Positions 9,630 through 22,200 of a DNA stretch of 64,000 nt are shown here, one piece after another. This DNA comes from Coenobita brevimanus (taxonomy: Eukaryota; Arthropoda; Malacostraca; Decapoda; Coenobitidae). The translations under genes were made by a program, and so were the position numbers. The stretch is from positions 7,363,001-7,427,000 of the forward strand of contig CM064713.1 of the NCBI GenBank assembly GCA_032717465.1, read 5' to 3'. Position 1 is the stretch's first letter, and every line of letters begins with the position of its first letter. The notes below the pieces were generated by a model. That model worked only from the letters and a program-made list of their open reading frames with translations. It did no database searches and was not told where the DNA came from.

Positions 9630-12526
9630 AAAGTGGATGTATGTGGAATAACTGAAACAAAATGGAGAGGAGAAAGTGTGAGAGAATGGGAGTATGGATG
9701 GGGTATATGTGCAGGAGTAGGTGAGAATGAGAGGGCAAAGGAAGGAGTATGTATAGTTGTGAGTAAAAGATGAAGAGGAGCATAAGACAGTATGGATCAG
9801 TTGGATCAAGGATTATGTGGGTAAAGTTGAAAGATGGAATACAAATGTGGGCGATTGTGTGTGTGTATGCGCCAACGCAAGATCGTGCTAGAAGAGTGAG
9901 AGAAGAGTTCTGGACAAATGTAGAAGTGTGCATGGAAAAGTTTGGAAGGAATGATAGAGTGTTTTTGATTGGTGATATGAATGGTAAAGTTGGGAATGTG
10001 AAGGTGGATGGAATAGTTGGTGAGTGGGTTGTGCCTGCTGAGATAGATGAGAATGGGAGTGCGCTAGTGGACATTTGTGCTGGGAGGGGGTTGGTGATAG
10101 CCAATACCCTCTTCAGGCATAAAATGATCCACAGGTATACATGGCGAGTGATGAGAAGGGTGGGTGGTGAATTGAGGGAAAGGAAGGCAATGATTGATTA
10201 TGTGTGTGTGGATGAAAGGATGCGAAGATGTATATTGGATGCAAGAGTTTATAGAGGTTGGGGGAGTGGACTTTCTGACCACTACTTGGTGGTGGCCAGA
10301 GTTAAAGTTCAAGTAAGATGGAGGAATAGAAGAAGGGAAAGACGAGAGGAAGGAGTAGTTGCAAGGAGAGTGGAAAGGTTACAAGAGGATGAGAAAAAGG
10401 CAGAGTATAAGAGAGAAGTGGAGGAACGATTGGTCAAATATGAGTTGGAGCAGATGGGGGACTTGGAAGGTGTGTGTAGAATATTTACAGAAGAAATATG
10501 TGCAGCATGTGATGTGGTGTGTGGAAGGAAGAGAAGACGGAGGGGGGTGCAAGGAACAGCGTGATGGACTGAAGAGGTGAAACGGGCTGTGGCACAAAAG
10601 AAGAAAGCATACAATGAATGGATGAGAAATAGGGGCGTGGAAGAAGTTGAGAGGCGGAAGAGAGAGTTATATGTAGAAAGAAAGAGAGAGGTGAAAAGCT
10701 TAGTAAGAGAGAGTAAGAAGAGAGTGGATGAGGAATTTGGAAGGAATTTGAGTGTAAACTGGAGGGACTGTAAGAAAATGTTCTGGAAAGAGGTGAAAAG
10801 AGTAAGACAGGGTGGAAGTGAAGTTAGAAGGGGAGTGAAAGATAAAAATGGTAGATTACTAGTGGAGAAGGGAGAAAAAGTGAGCAGATGGAGAGAACAC
10901 TTTAAGGAATTGTTGAACGTGGAGGATGGAAGTAATGCGAGTATAAGTGGCTGGGGAATGGCTGGGAGAAGGAGGGAGGTGAGAAGACAGGAAGAAATCA
11001 GTAGGATAGAAGTTGTGGAAGCAATGAAGAAAGTTAAATCAGGGAAAGCCCCAGGAATTGATGGAGTGTGTGGTGAAATGCTGAAGCATGGGGGAGAGAT
11101 AGTAGTAGAATGGATGTGGAAGATGTGCAGATTGGCCTGGGAGGAAGGTAGAGTCCCGGAGGATTGGAAGTCAGGTATAATTATTACCTTGTACAAAGGA
11201 AAAGGGGAAAAAGAAGTGTGTGGTAATCATAGGGGCATTTGTCTTCTTAGTATAATAGGAAAAGTGTATGGTAGGATACTTATTGACAGAGTTAGAGAAA
11301 GAACAGAGAAATTAGTTGGAGAAGAACAGGGAGGCTTTAGGAAGGGAAGAGGTTGTGTAGATCAGATATTCATTCTCAGATCTTTAGTGGAAAAGTTTCT
11401 AGAGAAGGGAAAGAAGTTGTATGCGGCTTTCATGGATTTGGAGAAAGCATATGACAGGGTGGATAGACTAGGATTGTGGAAAGTGTTAAGAATATATGGA
11501 ATAGATGGGAAGTTGTTGAATGCTGTGAAGAGTATGTACGATGGTGCGAAGGCTGCAGTGCGTGTGGATGGTGAACTAAGTGAATTTTTCTCTTTGAAAG
11601 TTGGGTTGAAACAGGGATGTGTCATGTCTCCATGGTTGTTCAATCTGTACATGGATGGGGTAATAAAAGAGGTACAAGGTAGGGTAGTGGATGTTGGAGT
11701 GGCCCTGGTGAGAGAGGATAGTGTTTCGAAACTCCTTGTACTGTTGTTTGCAGATGATACCGTGTTGTTGAGTGAAGACGAAGGGGAGCTGCAAGGCTTG
11801 GTGGATGAGTTTGAGAGAGTGTGTAAGAAACGGAATCTAAAGGTGAATGTAGGGAAGAGTAAAGTGATGGTCTTTGAGAGAGGTGAAGTCAGTGAATGTA
11901 CAGCGAGGTTGGATGGTGAGGAATTGGAAAATGTGAGTACGTTTAAGTACTTGGGTAGTGTGATGAGTAAGGATGGAGGTTTGGAGGGTGAAGTGCTTGA
12001 AAGGGTACAGCAGGGAAGAAAGGTTGCTGGTTCTTTGAAAGCAGTGATAAGAAACAGGGAAGTGAGCATGGAAGTGAAAAAGTTACTACATGACAGTATT
12101 GTGATACCAACTCTAACGTACGGAAGTGAAGCTTGGACGTTGTTGGAAGGACACAAGTCAAGAGTGAGAGCCGTGGAAATGAGTTATTTAAGAGGAGCCT
12201 GTGGAGTTACATGGAGAGACAGGCTGACGAATGAGGATATAAAGGAGCGTTGTGGTGTGGATGTGGATGTGATAGGAAGCGTTATGAGGAACACACTGAG
12301 GTGGTTTTGCCATGTGGAGAGGATGGAGGGTCAAAGACTGACGAAGAGAGTGTATGTGAGTGAGGTGGAGGGGGAAAGAGGGAGGGGGAGGCCGGGGATG
12401 AGATGGAGGGATGGGGTGGAGAGGTATATGAGAGAGGGGGGTGTGAGTTGGGAGCAGGGGAGTGAAATGGCGGGGGACAGGGCGACTTGGAGGCGATTTG
12501 TTTGTGGCCACCCCAAACGGGATTGA
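9630..12526 (+). pseudogene. Endonuclease-reverse transcriptase of RTE-1
   Basis: AP endonuclease with TETKW near the start, FLIGDMNGKVGN and SDHYLVV (His at the end of the domain). It is followed by a basic linker and an RT of about 650 codons open at 10577-12526. RT motifs in order: GKAPGIDGVCGEML, GFRKGRGCVDQIF, AAFMDLEKAYDRVD, GLKQGCVMSPWLFNLYMDG, LLFADDTVLLSE. The C-terminal region has RWFCHVERMEGQRL and ends HPKRD. Breaks: a frameshift at about 9770 and a TGA at about 10562 where RTE-2 has Trp. Two lesions in one copy suggest a fairly recent insertion. Clade RTE is my best call. Confidence 0.85.
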
Positions 12527-12554
12527 GGCGTCTGGCAATAGATAGATAGATAGA
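9630..12554 (+). mobile_element. RTE-1, RTE-like LINE
   Basis: Inserted in Jk-1. It begins near the N-terminal endonuclease codons (KVDVCGITETKW) and ends in a short (GATA)n tail at about 12537-12554, typical of RTE-like 3' ends. No target duplication is visible; instead about 64 bases of the target are gone. The same family occurs inverted at 16738-19093 and as a 250-base 3' fragment at 35326-35577. Confidence 0.85.
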
Positions 12555-12784
12555 CCACCACTTTTGGCTCTCCTCTCCTTTCACTGATCCACCGGTGAAC
12601 AAGCCTACATCTTTTCTATCCTTAATGACCTAGAGCAGCTTGTACAGCACCCTACCCATATCCCTGAAAGCCTTGGAGAGAGTTCCAACATACATGACCT
12701 CTTCCTCACAACTAATCCTTCTGCTTACTCTGTTAATCTTTTCTCTCCGTTGGGCTCCTCCGATCACAACCTTATTACCTAAAT

Positions 12785-14200
12785 GTGTCCTATCGCTCCG
12801 GTACTCCTCCAGGGAAACGTCGTCTGTGGCATTTTGGAGCCGCGGACTGGGAGGCCCTCAGGCAGTACTTCTTTGACTTTCCCTGGAATGATTATTCCTT
12901 CCATGGTCGGGAGCCATCTGAGTGTGCCTTGCGCATTACGGAGGTTATTCTCTCGGGCATGGAAGCATGCATTCCTTTCTCATATCCTTTGACTAACGCA
13001 AAAAAGCCTTGGTTTAATCACGCTTGTTCTAATGCTGTCCGCAACAAGGAGAGGGCCTACAAAAGGTACCGGAGCCAACCCACCCCTGAATCACATCATC
13101 TTTACGTTTCTGCCCAGAATCGTGCTAAGTCTGTTCTTCGCTCTACTAAAAATAATTTCATCCATACTAAATGCTCTCAACTCTCCAACTCGAATTCTTC
13201 CCGCTCCTTCTGGCACCTTGCCAAAAATCTTTCTAACAACTTTACCTCATCATCCTTCCCTCCTCTTTTCTACTCTGATGGTTCTGTAGCTATTTCTTCT
13301 ACTGATAAAGCAGATCTCTTCGCACAGACTTTCTCCTTCAATTCCACCTTAGACGATTCCGGTGCTGTTCCTCCATCACTTCCCCCCTCTGACTTCCTCA
13401 TGGCTGACATTAAAATTGCTTCAGCTGATGTATTTTCTGCCATCACTGGCCTCAGTACTAACAAGGCATATGGGCCTGATGGGGTCCCTCCTGTTGTACT
13501 CAAGAGCTGTGCTTCTGTGCTTACACCCTGCCTACGCAAACTCTTTTGCCTTTGTCTGTCAACTTGTACCTTTCCTTCTTGCTGGAAGTTTGCTCTCATT
13601 CAGCCAGTCCCAAAGAAGGGTGACCACTCCCAACACTCCAACTATCGTCCAATTGCTTTAACGTCCTGTATTTCAAAAGTTTTCGAGTCAATTCTCAATA
13701 GAAAAATTTTAAGGCATCTTTCCCATCACAACCTTCTTTCCGATCATCAGTACGAGTTCCGTCAGGGACGCTCCACTGGCGATCTTCTCACCTACCTTTC
13801 AGGCTCCTGGTCATCCTCCTTTCGGGACTTTGGCGAAAGCTTTGCCATTGCACTTGACATCTCAAAGGCTTTCGATCGAGTCTGGCATAAATCTTTAATT
13901 TCCAAACTGCCTTCCTACGGTTTCTATCCTTCTATCTGTGCCTTCATCGCTAGCTTCCTTTCTGGTCGTTCTATAGCCGCTGTTGTAGACGGCCACCATT
14001 CTTCTCCTAGATCTATCAACAGTGGTGTTCCTCAGGGCTCTGTCCTATCACCAACTCTCTTCCTTTTATTCATCAATGATCTCCTAAGCTGTACATCTAA
14101 CCCTATCCACTCATATTCTGATGACTCCACCCTTCACCTTTCCATTCGGTTCCCGCAATGCCCATTTCAACAGTTACTTCAACAAACAAGGGATGAGGCA
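12785..14200 (+). pseudogene. Jk-1 reverse transcriptase part
   Basis: Open frame with the middle linker (PWFNHACSNAVRNKERAYKRY, FWHLAKNLSNNF). RT motifs follow: GPDGVPPVVLKSC, NYRPIALTSCISKVFE, RQGRSTGDLLTYL, IALDISKAFDRVWH, SGVPQGSVLSPTLF. The active-site box reads YSDD where Jk-2 has YADD. The frame is continuous until it is replaced at 14201 by the errantivirus-like LTR, so the thumb and C-terminal region are lost. Confidence 0.85.
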
Positions 14201-14778
14201 TGTATGCATTTCACTACAATAACCCAAGTACATACTGTATTAGTTAAATAATTTACTTTTAATGCATTTATTCAAATATGTATACAACTTGTTTAAAGTG
14301 TAATATTACTGAATAATCACTATTTACTATAAATATTATATGTATACAATATTATAATCAATATTATGTACTAATAGATTAGCATATGTCATTGATAATT
14401 GCTGTCGGAGGACCTTCAGCTGCGCGGCCGAGCATATGTTATGAGTCCATATTATAATTACAAATCATAATAGATAGATAGATAAATAGATAGATAGACA
14501 GCTCTATGCGAGCCTGAGAATGGGAAATGATCTTGCAAGTTACACTGAGGAAAAGCTGACAACAGACTAGGAAGTAGGAGTCAGGAGATGATGCAGTTAG
14601 TTTGTCAGTGATACACCAGGTGAACACACATACACACATACTCACACACAGGCTTCTAGAACTTTCCAACCACAGGGAACACACGTGATACGACTCCCGT
14701 TTCACCAGAATTTAGGAGAGCTCAGAAGGAGAGAGGCCATAGAAGCAGCAGGGTGTAGGGAGGAAGGCTTAGCAACTT

Positions 14779-14851
<73 letters not shown>

Positions 14852-15079
14852 GGAGATAGCTAGCGGGACTCTATACTTCGCTCTGTGTGAGAGACTTGTT
14901 AATATTTTCAAGACAAATAAAAATAGTCCCATACTATTCTTTACCTCTCCTTGTCATTCAATGACAAATGGGAAAGAAGATTATCTACTTACAAAGCTAC
15001 TCAAGTATAACAACCGCTCGTCCACAAGTCTAATATATATAACTTCTCTACAAGTAACTACAAAGTCTTTTTTATGACA
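14201..15079 (+). repeat. Errantivirus-like 5' LTR
   Basis: Matches 29341-30199 closely, from TGTATGCATTTCAC to TTATGACA. It contains GATA repeats near 14470-14500 and a (GA)n run at 14781-14848 that is about twice as long as in the right copy. The right copy may extend further upstream, to the polypurine tract at 29086, so this copy could be missing about 240 bases at its 5' end. Confidence 0.85.
14781..14848. repeat. (GA)n microsatellite in the LTR
   Basis: Pure GA dinucleotide run of 68 bases. The right LTR has 38 bases at the same place (29927-29964). Confidence 0.95.
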
Positions 15080-15081
15080 TT

Positions 15082-15092
15082 TGGTAGCAGCG
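15082..15092 (+). other. Primer binding site of the errantivirus-like element
   Basis: TGGTAGCAGCG follows the LTR end (ATGACA) after two T bases. It starts with TGG, as expected for pairing with a tRNA CCA end. tRNA species not assigned. Confidence 0.6.
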
Positions 15093-16127
15093 AAAAGAAC
15101 GCACCTCGTCTTCGAATCAACAGTGAATTTCTACAAAAGCAGGCGACACTCTATAAGATTAACTTCAGTTCTACAGTGAACGAATTACAACTATCTACAA
15201 TCAACTACAAGTAACAACTCTATGAGTCATCTGTATAATCTTCTACACGCACCTACAAGTAGCGGCAGTCTTCATCCTACATCCAGTAAATCACAAAAAA
15301 AAAGGACCAAGAATACATCAAGTAAGAAAATACAAAACAAACAAACGAAGAGTGAGACACGACTCATAACTCATAACCACCAGACCTCACCCTCCTCTCT
15401 CTGCTACATCCACCCAACCCCCACCGCTGACGCAGGAGTGAAGAGGTCAAGACGACGAAGCAAATACCAAGTCCATATTCACAACTCATCTTACTCACTC
15501 ATCTTCACTCAAGTTACTCATCGCTACTCATTTACTCACCACAGCTACCAGTGTGGGAAGCCAACGTCACCATGTGCTAAGATTATATCACAACGCGAGT
15601 CTGTCATGCCGAGCAACGTGTGACTGACACCAGGCACTTCTCACCCACTACTCATTACTCATTATTCACATAGCTCCTACTCATACTCATTTATTTTCAC
15701 AGTTGAGTTGGAAATTCGACGTTCTATGCTGAGGTTTGCCTGGGACAGCTGTTAACCACCACAAGCACCAGGCCATGGAATTTCCTGAGTAATATCGTCC
15801 ATCAACACAGCACTAGAATTATCAAGAGATCTTCAATCAAACCTGCATTTTTCTTCCGAGATCGACTTTTGTATCGACACACCTCTACGATCTGTATCAA
15901 GTGGGTAAAATTATACTTACTCATTTCTTCTCAGTGCTAAAATTAGCTATATTCATTTTTTTTTTTTTACTTATTTCCATATATACACTTATACACTCAC
16001 TATCTATCATTTATTTCAACTTATTTACTCATCTATTTTGTTAGGACATAAATAAACAAGAGGCGTGTTAGATAACACCATATCTTAATGACAGGAATAT
16101 TTTCGTCACCACCCACGTTAATACCAG
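15093..16127 (+). other. Long untranslated leader, rich in ACTCAT words
   Basis: About 1 kb between the primer site and the gag ATG with no convincing coding frame. ACTCAT / CTCAT words recur at about 15365-15380, 15480-15545 and 15640-15700. CTACAA words recur near 15170-15260. A donor splice site for the env message would be expected here or in gag, but I could not choose one. Confidence 0.5.
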
Positions 16128-16737
16128 ATGACACACAATTTGCCACAACAACAGACTCACAATGAAGAGAGCACCAAGGCAACCCACCCCTTGTACAAAC
16201 CTCACCACACACTAAAGATCAAAAAACAAATACGGCAGTTTCAGATGATGAGTGTGGAAACCCCCTCTGACGTAGCAAGTGCGGACTTTGTCGCTGACTT
16301 GCACACGTATGCCAATATACTTAACAGGGTTCACCGGTCCGATCGTACATATTCCATCATTCCCTCACACAACGATAAACACGTCCAAGTTGAATTAACA
16401 GAGCAAACAGTGAAAATGAATCAAGAAACAAATACCGCTGATCTAACAACCACATCTCAAGTGTTTGTGTATCACGAGGATAAAACTGCCCCAAAATTCT
16501 CTGGCACAGACAAAGATGGCATTGATGTCATTTCATTAGTCAGTCAGTGCAAACAAATGTTCATCAAGCGCCACATACTAGATGAACAAGAGAAAATTGC
16601 TATTTTTTCATCTTGCATAAGCCAGGAAAGATGTCCAGCAAGCAATTTACTTCGCTCAGACAAGCTCCATAGGGCTAGGACATATGATGAATTTAAAACT
16701 GAATTTTTGAAGAAATTTTCTGGAGGTATGAACTTCT
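16128..16737 (+). pseudogene. gag: Errantivirus-like gag, N-terminal part
   Basis: Starts at ATG 16128 and is open for about 203 codons until RTE-2 breaks in. The region with APKFSGTDKDGIDV through TYDEFKTEFLKKFSG resembles the capsid-type domain of retrotransposon Gag proteins (KF-G ... F-- FK-- FL-KF). Gag continues at 19094-19267 and 22590-23209. The breaks are physical insertions, so no full Gag can be made. Confidence 0.75.
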
Positions 16738-19093
16738 TCTATCTATCTATCTATTGCCAGACGCCTCAATCCCGTTTGGGGTGGCCACAAACAAATCGCC
16801 TCCAAGTCGCCCTGTCCCCCGCCATTTCACTGCCCTGCTCCCAACTCACACACCCCTCTCTCATATACCTCTCCACCCCATCCCTCCATCTCATCCTCGG
16901 CCTCCCCCTCCCTCTTCCCCCCTCCACCTCACTCACATACACTCTCTTCGTCAGTCTTTGACCCTCCATCCTCTCCACATGGCAAAACCACCTCAGTGTG
17001 TTCCTCATAACGCTTCCTATCACATCCACATCCACACCACAACGCTCCTTTATATCCTCATTCGTCAGCCTGTCTCTCCACGTGACTCCACAGGCTTCTC
17101 TTAAATAACTCATTTCCACTGCTCTCACTCTTGACTTGTGTCCTTCCAACAATGTCCAAGCTTCACTTCCGTACGTTAGAGTTGGTATCACAATACTGTC
17201 ATGTAGTAACTTTTTCACTTCCATGCTCACTTCCCTGTTTCTTATCACTGCTTTCAAAGAACCAGCAACCTTTCTTCCCTGCTGTACCCTTTCAAGCACT
17301 TCACCCTCCAAACCTCCATCCTTACTCATCACACTACCCAAGTACTTAAACGTACTCACATTTTCCAATTCCTCACCATCCAACCTCGCTGTACATTCAC
17401 TGACTTCACCTCTCTCAAAGACCATCACTTTACTCTTCCCTACATTAACCTTTAGATTCCGTTTCTTACACACTCTCTCAAACTCATCCACCAAGCCTTG
17501 CAGCTCCCCTTCGTCTTCACTCAACAACACAGTATCATCTGCAAACAACAGTACAGGGAGTTTCCAAACACTATCCTCTCTCACCAGGGCCACTCCAACA
17601 TCCACTACCCTACCTTGTACCTCTTTTATTACCCCATCCATGTACAGATTGAACAACCATGGAGACATGACACATCCCTGTTTCAAACCAACTTTCAAAG
17701 AGAAAAATTCACTTAGTTCACCATCCACACGCACTGCAGCCTTCGCACCATCGTACATACTCATCACAGCATTCAACAACTTCCTATCTACTCCATATAT
17801 TCTTAACACTTTCCACAATCCTTGTCTATCCACCCTATCATATGCTTTCTCCAAATCCATGAAAGCCGCATACAACTTCTTTCCCTTCTCTAGAAACTTT
17901 TCCACTAAAGATCTAAGAATGAATATCTGATCTACACAACCTCTTCCCTTCCTAAAGCCTCCCTGTTCTTCTCCAACTAATTTCTCTGTTCTTTCTCTAA
18001 CTCTGTCTATAAGTATCCTACCATACACTTTTCCTATTATACTAAAAAGACAAATGCCCCTATGATTACCACACACTTCTTTTTCCCCTTTTCCTTTGTA
18101 CAAGGGAATAATTATACCTGACTTCCAATCCTCCGGGACTCTACCTTCCTCCCAGGCCAATCTGCACATCTTCCACATCCATTCTACTACTATCTCTCCC
18201 CCATGCTTCAGCATTTCACCACACACTCCATCAACTCCTGGGGCTTTCCCCGATTTAACTTTCTTCATTGCTTCCACAACTTCTATCCTACTGATTTCTT
18301 CCTGTCTTCTCACCTCCCTCCTTCTCCCAGCCATTCCCCAGCCAATTATACTCGCGTTACTTCCATCCTCTACGTTCAACAATTCCTTAAAGTGTTCTCT
18401 CCATCTGCTCATTTTTTCTCCCTTCTCCACTAGTAACCTATCATTTTTATCTTTCACTCCCCTGCTAACTTCACTTCCACCCTGTCTTACTCATTTCACT
18501 TCTCTCCAGAACATTTTCTTACAGTCCCTCCACTTCACACTCAAATTCCTTCCAAATTCCTCATCCACTCTCTTCTTACTCTCTCTTATTAATCTTTTCA
18601 CCTCTCTCTTTCTTTCCACATGTAACTCCCTCTTCCGCCTCTCAACTTCTTCCATGCCCCTGTTTCTCATCCATTCATTGTATGCTTTCTTCTTTTGTGC
18701 CACAGCCTGTTTCACCTCTTCAGTCCACCACGCTGTTCCTTGCACCCCCCTCCGTCTTCTCTTCCTTCCACACACCACATCACATGCTGCACATATTTCT
18801 TCTGTAAATATCTTACACACACCTTCCACGTCTCCCATCTGCTCCAATTCATATTTGCCCAATCGTTCCTCCACTTCTCTCTTATACTCTGCCTTTTTCT
18901 CATCCTCTTGTAACCTTTCCACTCTCCTTGCAACTACTCCTTCCTCTCGTCTTTCCCTTCTTCTATTCCTCCATCTTACTTGCATTCTAATTCTGGCCAC
19001 CACCAAGTAGTGGTCAGAAAGTCCACTCCTCCAACCTCTATACACTCTTGCATCCTTTACACATCTTCGCATCCTTTCATCCACACACACATA
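16738..19093 (-). mobile_element. RTE-2, RTE-like LINE, 5'-truncated
   Basis: Minus-strand copy in the gag of the errantivirus-like element. The 3' end carries the same (TCTA)n / (TAGA)n tail, at 16738-16753. It is truncated at 19093 inside the endonuclease (the homology with RTE-1 stops after the codons for YVCVDERMRR). No clear target duplication. It is over 90% identical to RTE-1 by eye. Confidence 0.85.
16766..19090 (-). pseudogene. RTE-2 endonuclease C-terminus and reverse transcriptase
   Basis: Open at 19090-18491 (end of endonuclease with SDHYLVVARI, basic linker, GVQGTAWWTEEV) and at 18457-16766 (563 codons with the complete RT: AFMDLEKAYDRVD, GLKQGCVMSPWLF, LLFADDTVLLSE, RWFCHVERMEG, HPKRD at the end). 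Between the two pieces a TGA replaces an Arg codon present in RTE-1, so a single nonsense change separates them. The endonuclease N-terminus is missing, so it is not autonomous. Confidence 0.85.
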
Positions 19094-19267
19094 ATTCCAG
19101 AATTACATAAAATTGTAGATCTTGTAAGGGAGCACACTACAAACCATGTGCTCAGTGAAATAACTGCTGATGTCTCCACAATCAAAAGAATATTGTTAGT
19201 TACTTTGGAAAATTCAAATTGGATAACAGATGATGGAAAGATGTCCCCAGACCTCGTCGTGGAGGAG
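19094..19267 (+). pseudogene. gag: Errantivirus-like gag, middle remnant between two LINEs
   Basis: 174 bases left between RTE-2 and Jk-2. The translation (ELHKIVDLVREH, LSEITADVSTIKRILLVTLE) is not part of either LINE and uses the same frame as the C-terminal gag piece at 22610. I read it as the gag segment between the two insertion points. Confidence 0.65.
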
Positions 19268-22200
19268 ACTGTAGCACCAGTCGAGCAGGGCAGTACTCCC
19301 GAGGTGGATGGAAAGCTGATGACAGGGAGTGCTGGAGCTCCCGTTTCATCAGCCCTCAGGACTAGTTCCTGACCATCCCCCTTTGCTGAACTTTTTCAGT
19401 GTCTCAGTTACACAGAGAGTAGGCCAGCATGCTCTCCAGTACAAATTTCTCTATCTATCTTCACCAAACTACATGCACAGTACACACTACACTTCCTATT
19501 CAAAATTTACCAAAATGGCGTCAATTCACCCAGCCTCGGAGTCCCCAGGGGGAGGGACCATAAATGCCCCCGCCATCTGCCCCTCTCCCGGTGACGACTC
19601 GAGGTGCCTGGAACCACTGTCTGACTCTCTTCTTCTTCATTTCTGCAACATTCGCGGCCTTTCATCTAACTTTCGCTCTGTTGAGCACCACCTCTCCTCC
19701 TCTAAACCTCACCTTCTTTTTCTAACGGAGACTCAGCTGTCTGAGGCAACTGACAGCAAACCCTTTTCTGTATCCTCCTACTTTCTCTATACTCATTTCA
19801 AAGCCAAAGGTGGCTGTTGTGTATACATACGCAACGACTTATCTTGCTCTCGTGTTCCTGAACTTGATTCTTCTGAATTCTCCACTCTCTGGCTTCTGGC
19901 TTTCCTGTCATTCTCTGACTAAATATATCTGTGCTGTTTACTTATCCCCTAATTCTACTGACTATCAAAAATTCTTTGACTATCTTACTTCTACGATGGA
20001 ACACATTCTGTCCATTTCTCCTTTCTCTGAAATCTCCATTCTTGGAGATTTCAATGTTCACCACCACCTTTGGCTCTCCTCTCCTTTCACGGATCCACCT
20101 GGTGAACAAGCCTACATCTTTTCTATCCTTAATGACCTAGAGCAGCTTGTACAGCACCCTACCCGTATCCCTGACCGCCTTGGAGAGAGCTCCAACATAC
20201 TTGACCTCTTCCTCACAACTAATCCTTCTGCTTACTCTGTTAATCTTTTCTCTCCGTTGGGCTCCTCCGATCACAACCTTATTACCTTAACCTGTCCTAT
20301 TGCTCCAGTACGGCCTGCGGACCCTCCAGGGAAACGTCGTCTCTGGCATTTTGGAGCTGCGGACTGGGAGGCCCTCAGGCAGTACTTCTTTGATTTTCCC
20401 TGGAATGATTATTGCTTCCATGGCCGTGAGCCATCTGAGTGTGCCTTGCATTACGGAGGTTATTCTCTCGGGCATGGAAGCATACATTCCTTTCTCATAT
20501 CCTTTGACTAACGCAAGAAAGCCTTGGTTTAATCACGCTTGTTCTAATGCTGTCCGCAACAAGGAGAAGGCCTACAAAAGGTACCGGAGCCAACCCACCC
20601 CTGAATCACATAATCTTTACGTTTCTGCCCGGAATCGTGCTAAGTCTGTTCTTCGCTCTACTAAAAATAATTTCATCCATACTAAATGCTCTCAACTCTC
20701 CAACTCGAATTCTTCCCACTCCTTCTGGCACCTTGCCAAAAATCTTTCTAACAACTTTACCTCATCATCCTTCCCTCCTCTTTTCTACTCTGATGGTTCT
20801 GTAGCTATTTCTTCTACTGATAAAGCAGATCTCTTCGCACAGACTTTCTCCTCCAATTCCACCTTAGACGATTCCGGTGCTGTTCCTCCATCACTTCCCC
20901 CCTCTGACTTCCTCATGGCTGACATTAAAATTTCTTCAGTTGATGTATTTTCTGCCATTACTGGCCTCAGTACTAAGAAGGCATATGGGCCTGATGGGGT
21001 CCCTCCTGTTGTTCTCAAAAACTGTGCTTCTGTGCTTACACCCTGCCTAGGCAAACTATTTCGCCTTTGTCTGTCAACTTGTACCTTTCCTTCTTGCTGG
21101 AAGTTTGCTCTCATTCAGCCAGTCCCAAAGAAGGGTGACCACTCCCAACCCTCCAACTATCGTCCAATTGCTTTAACGTCCTGTATTTCAAAAGTTTTCT
21201 TAGTCAATTCTTAATAAAAAAATTTTAAGGCATCTTTCCTATCACAACCTTCTTTCCGATCGTCAGTATGGGTTCCGTCAGGGACGCTCCACTGGCGATC
21301 TTCTCACCTACCTTTCAGATTCCTGGTCATCCTCCTTTCGGGACTTTGGCGAAAGCTTTGCCATTGCACTTGACATCTCAAAGGCTTTCGATCGAGTCTG
21401 GCATAAATCTTTAATTTCCAAACTGCCCTCCTACGGTTTCTATCCTTCTATCTGTGCCTTCATCGCTAGCTTCCTTTCTGGTCGTTCTATAGCTGCTGTC
21501 GTGAAGACGGCCATCGTTCTTCTCCTAGATCTATCAACAGTGGTGTTCCTCAGGGCTCTGTCCTATCACCAACTCTCTCTTCCTTTTATTCATCAATGAT
21601 CTTCTAAGCTGTACATCTAACCCTATCCACTCATACGCTGATGACTCCACCCTTCACCTTTCCATTCGGTTCCCGCAACGCCCATCTCAACAGTTACTTC
21701 AAGAAACAAGGGATGAGGCTATGGCACACCTAATATCTGACTTGGCTCATATCTCTGACTGGGGTAAAAATAATATGGTTGTCTTTAATGCTTCTAAGAC
21801 TCAGTTCTTACACCTATCAACCCGACAAAATCTTCCACAGGTATACCCACTAATGTTTAATAATATTCAGATTAATCCTGCATCATCCTTGAACATGCTT
21901 GGGGTTTCATTTACTCGGGACTTATCTTGAAAAGATCATATTACATCTCTTGTAAAATCTGCTTCCAAGAGATTGGGTGTGCTAAGCCGACTCCCGCTCT
22001 TTCTTCACCCCTGCACAATTGTTGACTCTATACAAGGGTTTTATCCGCCCCTGTGTGGAGTACAACTTCCTCATGTGTGGGGAGGCTCCCCACATACAGC
22101 TCTTCTCAATAGGGTGGAGTCAAAGGCTTTTCGTCTCATTAACTCTCCTCCTCTTACTGACTCCCTTCAACCTCTGTCTCTTCGCTGCACTGTTGCATCT

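Larger units (their letters stand above)
8911..14200 (+). mobile_element. Jk-1, Jockey-like LINE, split by RTE-1
   Basis: Two blocks, 8911-9629 and 12555-14200, align end to end with the continuous copy Jk-2 (19268-22589). The 5' boundary is set by the sequence ACTGTAGCACCAG shared with Jk-2. RTE-1 lies between the blocks. About 64 bases of Jk sequence (present in Jk-2 at 19997-20060) are missing at the insertion point. The 3' part, including the poly(A) tail, is absent because the errantivirus-like LTR starts at 14201. It encodes an AP-type endonuclease and a reverse transcriptase. Confidence 0.88.

Noticed and set aside
9576..11196. Long minus-strand Ser/Phe/Leu-rich frames opposite RTE-1
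   Set aside because: Antisense shadows of the Arg/Glu/Lys-rich LINE protein; the same appears on the plus strand at 17136-19010 over RTE-2.
14702..15077. Frames with poly-RE or poly-SL
   Set aside because: Translation of the GA microsatellite in the LTR.
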